Source: an uncultured Senegalimassilia sp. (GTDB lineage: Bacteria > Actinomycetota > Coriobacteriia > Coriobacteriales > Eggerthellaceae). Taken from it: a stretch of 39,896 nt of DNA. Shown here one piece after another: positions 34,427 through 39,896 of the stretch. Positions within the stretch are counted from its first letter, which is position 1. The number at the start of each line of letters is the position of its first letter. The DNA is taken from positions 1 to 39,896 of the forward strand of contig CAKTWI010000020.1 of assembly GCA_934630815.1 (NCBI GenBank), written 5' to 3'. Both the position numbers and the translations under genes were made by a program. The notes beneath the pieces are model-generated. The model made no database searches, was not told the origin of the DNA, and saw nothing but the letters and a program-made list of their open reading frames with translations.

Positions 34427-36580
34427 ATGAGCAGCCATCTGAAGAACATCGAGGGCATGACAATGGAGGGCAAGCTGCCCGAAGTGCGCCTTGCGAACAC
34501 GCCGTTTCGAGCGGTCAGCCCTTATGAGCCTTCAGGCGATCAGCCGCAAGCCATCAAGAAGCTGGCACAGGGCGTAGAGGAAGGGCTGCGGTATCAAACG
34601 CTTCTGGGCGTTACGGGCTCGGGCAAAACATTCACCATGGCGAAAACCATCGAGGCGGTGCAGCGCCCCACGCTTGTCATGGCGCCGAACAAGACGCTTG
34701 CCGCTCAGCTTGCAAGCGAGCTGAAGGAATTTTTCCCCGACAACGCCGTGGTGTATTTCGTCAGCTACTACGATTATTATCAGCCAGAGGCGTACGTGCC
34801 CTCGTCGGACACGTTCATCGAGAAGGACGCCTCCATCAACGAAGAGGTGGAGAAGCTGCGCCATGCCGCCACTAGCGCGCTTCTTTCCAGGCGCGACGTC
34901 ATCGTGGTGGCGTCGGTCAGCTGCATCTACGGCATCGGCAGTCCCATGGACTATGCAGGCATGGCCGTATTCGTGGACAAACAGAAGGAAATGGATCGCG
35001 ATCAGATGATCCACGACCTTATCGACATCCAGTACGATCGCAACGACTACGAACTGAAACGCGGCACGTTCCGCGTGCGTGGGGATAACCTCGATGTGTT
35101 CCCGCCATATGCGGACAATCCGGTGCGCGTGGAGTTCTGGGGCGATGAGATAGAGCAGATCTCCGAGATCGACAACGTCACGGGCGAGGTTCTGCAAACC
35201 TATGAGGCCCTGCCCATCTGGCCGGCATCCCATTACGTGACGGCGCGCCCGAAGATGGAGCATGCTATCCAAACCATCCAGGAAGAGTTGCGCCAGCGCT
35301 TGCAGCAGTTCAAGGAGGAGGGCAAGCTGCTTGAGGCCCAGCGGTTGGAGATGCGCGTGAACTACGATCTTGAGATGCTGGAGACCATGGGGTTTTGCAG
35401 CGGCATCGAGAACTACTCCCGGCACTTGGACGGACGCGAGCCCGGAGAGCCCCCGTACACGCTCATCGATTATTTCCCGGACGATTTCCTGTGCATCATC
35501 GATGAGAGCCATGTGACGGTGCCTCAGATCCGTGGCATGCATGAGGGCGACCGCAGCCGCAAAATCACCTTGACCGAGCACGGGTTCCGGCTGCCCAGCT
35601 GCCTGGATAACCGTCCGCTGCGTTTTGACGAGTTCGAGGAGCGTGTGCCGCAGTTCATCTATGTGTCGGCAACGCCCGGCGATTACGAGCTGAAGGTCAG
35701 CCAGCAGCAGGTGGAGCAGATCATCCGCCCCACGGGTCTGCTGGACCCCGAGATCATCGTACGCGGCAGTGCAAGCCAGATCGACGACATCATCGACGAG
35801 GCGAAGGAGCGCGCCGATCGCAATGAGCGCGTGCTCATAACCACGCTTACCAAGAAGATGGCCGAGGACTTGACCGATCATCTTCTGGACCGCGGCATAC
35901 GCGCCCGCTACATGCACAGCGACATCGGCACGCTTGAGCGCGTGGACATCCTGCGCGATCTGCGTTTGGGCAAGTTCGACGTGCTGGTGGGAATCAACCT
36001 GCTCCGTGAGGGCTTGGACCTGCCTGAAGTGACGTTGGTCGCCATCCTTGATGCCGACAAGGAAGGCTTCCTGCGTAACCAGCGCAGCCTGATCCAAACC
36101 ATCGGCCGCGCGGCTCGCAACGCGAATGGCCAGGTGATCATGTATGCCGATAAAACCACCGACTCCATGGACCTTGCTATCACGGAAACGCGGCGCCGTC
36201 GCAGCATCCAGATGGCCTACAACGAAGAGCACGGCATCACGCCTAAAACGGTCACGAAGGCGGTTGTGGACATCATGAGCTACGTGCATGGGGAGATGGG
36301 CGATGTGTCGTCCGAGCAGGTGAACATGCAGCTTGCCGAGCTGTCGCGCGAAGAGGTGCTGCGCGTTATTTCCAGCATGGAGGAAGACATGGCGGAGGCG
36401 TCGCGCAATATGGACTTCGAGGAGGCGGCGCGCTTGCGAGACGAGGTGGTACGCCTGCGCGCCGGTGTGGAAGGCGAAAGCGAGGCGGATGTGCTCAAGG
36501 ACCTGAAGAAGAGTGCGCGCAAGGGCAGCGCATTCGGCAATCGCAAGAACGCGGCGTATGGCAGCTCACGCCGGTCGTAA
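34427..36580 (+). CDS. uvrB: UvrABC system protein B
   Basis: 717 residues from ATG 34427; GAAGGA (34410-34415) lies 11 bases upstream, so TTG 34421 (6 bases earlier) is a possible alternative. Walker A GVTGSGKT (about 61-68), the UvrB beta-hairpin [21 protein letters not shown] (about 113-133) that clamps DNA, Walker [13 protein letters not shown], helicase motifs V and VI ([24 protein letters not shown]) and a C-terminal UVR motif ([22 protein letters not shown], about 650-672) for UvrC binding. UvrB verifies damage in nucleotide excision repair. A Ser/Lys/Arg tail ends the protein. uvrA is not in the window. Confidence 0.97.
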   Translation: MSSHLKNIEGMTMEGKLPEVRLANTPFRAVSPYEPSGDQPQAIKKLAQGVEEGLRYQTLLGVTGSGKTFTMAKTIEAVQRPTLVMAPNKTLAAQLASELKEFFPDNAVVYFVSYYDYYQPEAYVPSSDTFIEKDASINEEVEKLRHAATSALLSRRDVIVVASVSCIYGIGSPMDYAGMAVFVDKQKEMDRDQMIHDLIDIQYDRNDYELKRGTFRVRGDNLDVFPPYADNPVRVEFWGDEIEQISEIDNVTGEVLQTYEALPIWPASHYVTARPKMEHAIQTIQEELRQRLQQFKEEGKLLEAQRLEMRVNYDLEMLETMGFCSGIENYSRHLDGREPGEPPYTLIDYFPDDFLCIIDESHVTVPQIRGMHEGDRSRKITLTEHGFRLPSCLDNRPLRFDEFEERVPQFIYVSATPGDYELKVSQQQVEQIIRPTGLLDPEIIVRGSASQIDDIIDEAKERADRNERVLITTLTKKMAEDLTDHLLDRGIRARYMHSDIGTLERVDILRDLRLGKFDVLVGINLLREGLDLPEVTLVAILDADKEGFLRNQRSLIQTIGRAARNANGQVIMYADKTTDSMDLAITETRRRRSIQMAYNEEHGITPKTVTKAVVDIMSYVHGEMGDVSSEQVNMQLAELSREEVLRVISSMEEDMAEASRNMDFEEAARLRDEVVRLRAGVEGESEADVLKDLKKSARKGSAFGNRKNAAYGSSRRS

Positions 36581-36774
36581 AGCTGCGGTTGCTTGGCGTT
36601 TGCGGACTGATAGGGCGATAGCGGGAGCGGCTGCGTAGCGCTTGCCTGCACCGGTTATTTGAGCGGGGCAGATCGCATGCTGCGCTTGGCTGTGGCGGTT
36701 TGCGGCTTGCGCAGGACAGGTGGATGCTGCGTATGGGCGGCAGCTTACGGTCTCGCGGCGTCGCCGCATTCGGT

Positions 36775-37614
36775 TTATTCGGAAACGTTTTGGTTCAGGC
36801 TGCCGGTGCGATAGCCGTCGGCATCAACGGTCACGTAGGTGAACCCCGCATCGTGTATGCGTGCGGTCAGGTCGGTGGATATCAGCGCGTCCATAAGCGC
36901 TGCTCGCTGGTCGGACGCTACCTCGATGCGTGCGAGGTCCCCATGGGCGCGGCAGCGTATCTGGGGAAAACCTGCGTCCATAAGCGCATCCTCGGCATGC
37001 TCGACGGATCGAAGTTTGTCGGCGGTGATGGCCTCGTTGTAGGGGATGCGGCTTGCAAGGCACGCGTAAGAGGGCTTGTCCCAGGTTGGAAGGCCAAGCT
37101 TGCGGGACAGGGCACGAACATCGGCTTTCGATAAGCCTGCTGCCAGCAAGGGGCTGTCCACCTTCAGCTCGCCAAGAGCCTTAAGCCCAGGGCGGTAATC
37201 GCCCAGATCGCTGGTGTTGGTGCCTTCGGCCACGTAGGGTATTCCCAGGCGTGCGGCCTGGTCCACGATGCGGGTGAACAATGCGCTTTTGCAGAGGTAG
37301 CATCGATCTGCGGGGTTTTTGACGAAGCCAGGTATGGTCAAGGCGTCGACGTCCATCACCATATGGCGGATGCCCCGCTTAGCGCAAAAATCGCTGGCTT
37401 CGCGAATCTCTCGTGTGGGGATCATCTGCGCGCGGGCGGTGATGGCAATGGCGCTATCGCCTAGCACATCGGCGGCAACGCTTAGCAGCAGGGTGGAGTC
37501 CACGCCGCCGGAAAACGCTATGGCAACCGCTCCCAGTTTTGTCAGATGCTCTTTCAGCGCTTCGTGCTTCTTGGAAAGCTCAGCGGACAGCGGGGAGGGA
37601 GTGTCGGTGCTCAT
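36775..37614 (-). CDS. larE: LarE-type ATP-dependent sulfur transferase (PP-loop)
   Basis: 279 residues; GAAAGGCC lies about 7 bases before the ATG. PP-loop pyrophosphatase motif AIAFSGGVDSTLLL (about 31-44) and the LarE segments RGIRHMVMDVDAL, NPADRCYLCKSALF (about 100-113), YVAEGTNTSDLGDYRPGL and PSYACLASRI (about 181-190). LarE supplies sulfur to the nickel-pincer cofactor of lactate racemase. Three Cys (105, 108, 185) are present: the CxxC plus Cys in the ACLASR motif. Single-Cys LarE enzymes sacrifice their Cys, whereas three-Cys members are thought to carry an Fe-S cluster, so this protein may be of that type. No larA, larB or larC is in the window. Convergent with uvrB; the 194 bases between them hold no recognised element. 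Confidence 0.85.
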   Translation of the reverse strand: MSTDTPSPLSAELSKKHEALKEHLTKLGAVAIAFSGGVDSTLLLSVAADVLGDSAIAITARAQMIPTREIREASDFCAKRGIRHMVMDVDALTIPGFVKNPADRCYLCKSALFTRIVDQAARLGIPYVAEGTNTSDLGDYRPGLKALGELKVDSPLLAAGLSKADVRALSRKLGLPTWDKPSYACLASRIPYNEAITADKLRSVEHAEDALMDAGFPQIRCRAHGDLARIEVASDQRAALMDALISTDLTARIHDAGFTYVTVDADGYRTGSLNQNVSE

Positions 37615-37703
37615 GGAAGGCCTTTCGCATTGCGGGTGGTTTCGTTACGCACGCTAGCACATGAAGTTAGCTTCAGGTTTTGCCGAGCTGCGAGATTTCG
37701 CGT

Positions 37704-38795
37704 TTAGAGCATATCGGTGAAGCGCAGGTTCATGTCGACGGGGGTGGATATGCCGGCCACGCTGCCGGTGTTGCTGTACTGCCACAGCGCGAAATCGAAC
37801 TGTCCGGAGGGCTGCAGCGCGTTGTATTCGGCGAACCAGATGGGGCGGTTGCCCAGGCTATCCAGGTTCATGCGGGCGATATCCACTTTGTTGCCATATA
37901 CCATGGAACGGTACCCTGCTTGCTCTACGCGTTGGCAGAACGCCAGCGCAGCGGCCGTGAGGGTGTCCTGGTCCACGCTATTGCCACGTGCGTTCACCGT
38001 CGTGTCCTTCTCGTGGTCGAAGGTTATGGGAAGGTCGAGCTTGCGGCCGCCAAGCTGGTCAAGCACGAAGTCGGCCTCCTCCTGCGCCTCCTCGGCGCTG
38101 GTGGCTTGCGAGTAAAAGTACACGCCGGTTTGCAAGCCCGCTTCGGTTGCTCCGTCAAGGTTCTCGTTCAGGCGAGCGTCCGCGAACAGACCGCCTTCGG
38201 TGGTGCCGCGATAGCCAGCTCGCACAAAGGCGAACTGGATTCCGTCGCTTGCAACCTGCTCCCAGTCGATGGCGCCTTGCATTTCGGACACGTCGATCCC
38301 CGTCTGCGACTTCTCTGCTCCGTTCTCGGAGTATGAGAACCTGCCGTTTTGCTGGGAGAGCCCCGAGAAATCGTACGGGCTGACATAGGGCTGCTTCGTG
38401 TTGGCCGAGCGGGAGGTTTTTTCTTGCGACGAGCCGTTGAGCAGCGCCGATGTTGCGTTGCATGCCGATATGCCGATGACGATGAGCGCAAGCGCGAACG
38501 CAAGGATGACGAACGGCTTGCGGGCGCTGGTGTTACGACGTGGGCGTTGCTGGGGACGAGTCGATCCGGGTCGCGTCGATGCGTTGCGCGTCGACGGAGA
38601 GGTGCGGGATCGCGCGCATGCGTTTCGTGCCGATGATGAGCTTTGAGGCCGTGCGGATGCGTTGCGCGTTGGTGAAGATGTGCGGGGCCGCGTGGAGCCG
38701 TTGTTCATCGATGATGAGACGCGGGGCTTCGTGGAAGGATTGCGCGTTGATGATGGGGTTCGGGCGGGTCGCCCGTTGCGGTTTCTGCTATTCAT
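37704..38795 (-). CDS. GH25 muramidase-like lysozyme with repeat-rich cytoplasmic tail
   Basis: 363 residues from the ATG at 38795; an in-frame ATG at 38837 gives 377. Neither has a good ribosome binding site. Residues about 1-95 are basic Arg/Ser/Asn-rich and carry about five 13-residue repeats of the form RNxSxRPRTSSPT. One transmembrane helix follows (KPFVILAFALALIVIGISACN, about 93-113; ISAC resembles a lipobox but is far from the start). The GH25 domain (about 155-363) has the catalytic Asp in GIDVSEMQGAIDW, VRAGYRGTTEGG, YFYSQATSAEEAQEEADFVL, the catalytic acidic pair in LPITFDHEKD, and WFAEYNA and FALWQYSNTG near the end. It should cleave peptidoglycan glycan strands outside the membrane. 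It may be transcribed with larE, 89 bases on. Confidence 0.88.
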   Translation of the reverse strand: MNSRNRNGRPARTPSSTRNPSTKPRVSSSMNNGSTRPRTSSPTRNASARPQSSSSARNACARSRTSPSTRNASTRPGSTRPQQRPRRNTSARKPFVILAFALALIVIGISACNATSALLNGSSQEKTSRSANTKQPYVSPYDFSGLSQQNGRFSYSENGAEKSQTGIDVSEMQGAIDWEQVASDGIQFAFVRAGYRGTTEGGLFADARLNENLDGATEAGLQTGVYFYSQATSAEEAQEEADFVLDQLGGRKLDLPITFDHEKDTTVNARGNSVDQDTLTAAALAFCQRVEQAGYRSMVYGNKVDIARMNLDSLGNRPIWFAEYNALQPSGQFDFALWQYSNTGSVAGISTPVDMNLRFTDML

Positions 38796-39090
38796 AGGCG
38801 TTATGGTAGCAAACGGCGTGGGGCGCGGGGTGCCCATCCATGGTTTGAGCGCGGGGTTTTCAAATGCCGCTCATAGTGATTTTCCGCCGCTGACGCACGT
38901 TAACGGCGTTAATCCAATTGATACTAACTTACTTCTAATATGCTCATCTCATTGTTGGTTTTAACCTGATGCGCACGCTCTTGCAGGTGTTTTGCGCGTG
39001 ATTTCGGGATGCTTGCGCATGTGCGCAAGCAAGCGGGTGTTCGCCTCGTTGGGGAAGCGGGGCGCGACAAGGTGAGGATGGGACGCTACG
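38796..39090. promoter_or_regulatory. Divergent control region between GH25 and Rrf2-type genes
   Basis: 295 bases without a gene. It holds a 13-bp perfect palindrome TTAACG-G-CGTTAA at 38900-38912 and an AT-rich stretch (38912-38948) with TAATAT at 38936-38941. Promoter hexamers with good spacing could not be fixed for either direction. Confidence 0.4.
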
Positions 39091-39507
39091 ATGATGGTTT
39101 CGACAAGGGGGCGCTATGCCCTCAGGCTTATGATCGATATCGCCAAGCAGGGGGAGGCGGGCGCGCTTGTCACTATGAGACAAGCCGCGCAACGTCAGGG
39201 GCTTTCCGTCAAGTATCTAGAGCAGCTGGGCGGCGCTCTCGTGCGCGCCGGGGTGCTGAAGAGCATTCGGGGCGTGAGCGGCGGATACTATTTGGCCAGG
39301 CCAGCAGATCAGATTCGCATCGGCGACGTGCTGCGCGCCACGGAAGGTTCGTGCATGCCGGTTGCATGCGTGGACGATGAGGGCAAATGCGATCTTGCTG
39401 ACGGCTGCGAGGCGCGCAGCTTCTGGCGGGGGATGGGCAACGCCATCAACGCCTATATCGATCGCATCACACTCGCCGATGTGCTGGAAGGCAACGTGGA
39501 GGCATAA
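39091..39507 (+). CDS. Rrf2 family transcriptional regulator with IscR-like cysteines
   Basis: 138 residues; ATG 39091 or the next codon 39094 (AGGATGGG 9-16 bases upstream). Winged-helix domain: STRGRYALRLMIDIAKQ at the start, LSVKYLEQLGGALVRAGVLKSIRGVSGGYYLARP (about 38-71) is the typical Rrf2 recognition helix and wing. Cys 88, 93, 100 and 106 follow in the dimer-helix region; the C-x6-C-x5-C spacing fits the [2Fe-2S] or [4Fe-4S] ligand set of IscR, NsrR and RsrR. It may sense Fe-S status, nitric oxide or redox state. No isc or suf gene is in the window, but the downstream region ends at the window edge. It is followed by a strong terminator, so it seems monocistronic. Confidence 0.9.
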   Translation: MMVSTRGRYALRLMIDIAKQGEAGALVTMRQAAQRQGLSVKYLEQLGGALVRAGVLKSIRGVSGGYYLARPADQIRIGDVLRATEGSCMPVACVDDEGKCDLADGCEARSFWRGMGNAINAYIDRITLADVLEGNVEA

Positions 39508-39555
39508 CCGATTCCAGGGGCGCAATACGTCGTTGACGATCAGCCCCGCAAACGC

Positions 39556-39592
39556 ACCGGGCAGCAGCTTGCAAGCTGCTGCCCGGTATTTT
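39556..39592 (+). terminator. Terminator after the Rrf2-type gene (perfect palindrome)
   Basis: A 32-bp perfect palindrome, ACCGGGCAGCAGCTTG followed immediately by its complement (39556-39587), then ATTTTC. In RNA the middle four to six bases form the loop. Confidence 0.8.
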
Positions 39593-39896
39593 CATTTGGC
39601 GATGTCCGCTTCGTTCTGTGCGCGCGCAAAAAACGAGCGGTTTGAGCTGTGCTGGCAATCGCACCTCATTACGAATGGAGGCTCTCCGTTATGTCGCGGC
39701 TATCGCCCGGTTTGTTGATGGCTAGTGGGAAAGCGCATCGAGCAAAAGCTTCGATGACGTCGACTCGATGTGCGCCCGGCGCCCGCTGGCTGCCAGCATC
39801 CAGTCGGGGAATACGGCGAGGCTTATAGGACAAAATGTGTGTCTGATTTAGAGGCATCGGCGCAGGCTGATGCCTCTTTTTCGTTTGTTTAAATTC
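39593..39896. other. Terminal 304-bp region, no gene assigned
   Basis: Holds a terminator (39851-39882), implying that something transcribed on the plus strand ends here. The only candidate open frame is a 45-codon one (39691-39828) with GGAGG 9 bases upstream but no recognisable sequence. Confidence 0.5.
39851..39882 (+). terminator. Rho-independent terminator near the window end
   Basis: GAGGCATC (39851-39858), ten-base loop, GATGCCTC (39869-39876), then TTTTTC. No gene was recognised immediately upstream on either strand. Confidence 0.8.

Noticed and set aside
36700..37134. 144-codon plus-strand frame between uvrB and larE.
   Set aside because: It is the antisense of the larE coding region; larE has a complete PP-loop family signature.
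39691..39828. 45-codon frame (MSRLSPGLL...) near the window end.
   Set aside because: GGAGG lies 9 bases upstream, but composition and lack of any recognisable pattern do not support a gene; retained only as a possibility in the findings.
39669..39857. 62-codon minus-strand frame at the window end.
   Set aside because: It runs across the plus-strand terminator, has no binding site and no known motif.

Overview
The window is a gene-dense, high-GC stretch of housekeeping chromosome with short gaps, mostly ATG/GTG starts and mostly plus-strand operons. Protein composition, gene order and codon use suggest an anaerobic actinobacterium of the class Coriobacteriia, probably Eggerthellaceae. The genus cannot be fixed from the sequence. 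No tRNA, rRNA, CRISPR array, insertion sequence or prophage gene was seen.

Layout. (1) 1-3799: end of a phosphate-uptake/phosphate-signalling operon, pstB (last 22 codons), phoU, two PhoB-like response regulators in tandem and one PhoR-like kinase. The first regulator is preceded by an 86-bp direct duplication of its own ribosome binding site and start. (2) 3857-4031, minus strand: a probable 6S RNA, divergent from rarA. (3) 4202-7776: rarA, a DUF948 membrane protein and an AI-2E-family permease. (4) 7826-12697: alaS, ruvX, mltG, yqeG. (5) 12815-18595: shikimate pathway cluster aroE-aroC-aroK-aroB-aroQ and an M24 peptidase, then efp. (6) 19610-25968: a carboxyltransferase/biotin-carrier fusion, accC, an Asp23 protein, nusB, xseB and dxs. 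The order aroQ-peptidase-efp-accB-accC-asp23-nusB-xseB-dxs follows the Bacillus subtilis chromosome, with a carboxyltransferase fused in front of accB. (7) 26144-28490: a minus-strand acetyltransferase and a divergent amtB-PII operon, separated by a ladder of GlnR-like half-sites. (8) 28527-28775: three degenerate repeat units, each with a long hairpin. (9) 28881-30868: a Fur-family regulator and rpsA. (10) 31255-39507: a large OatA-like acyltransferase (minus), coaE, uvrB, larE (minus), a GH25 muramidase with a repeat-rich tail (minus) and an Rrf2/IscR-like regulator.

How it works together. The cassettes cover phosphate sensing, ammonium uptake and sensing, synthesis of chorismate, entry to the MEP isoprenoid pathway, biotin-dependent carboxylation, peptidoglycan processing (MltG, OatA-like, GH25), translation (AlaRS, EF-P, S1) and DNA repair (RarA, RuvX, UvrB, Exo VII small subunit). 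The most notable observations are the GlnR-like operator array upstream of amtB, the carboxyltransferase-AccB fusion at the accB locus, the 6S RNA opposite rarA, the triple hairpin-repeat array after the PII gene, the duplicated start region of the first phoB, and basic low-complexity cytoplasmic tails shared by three cell-envelope enzymes.
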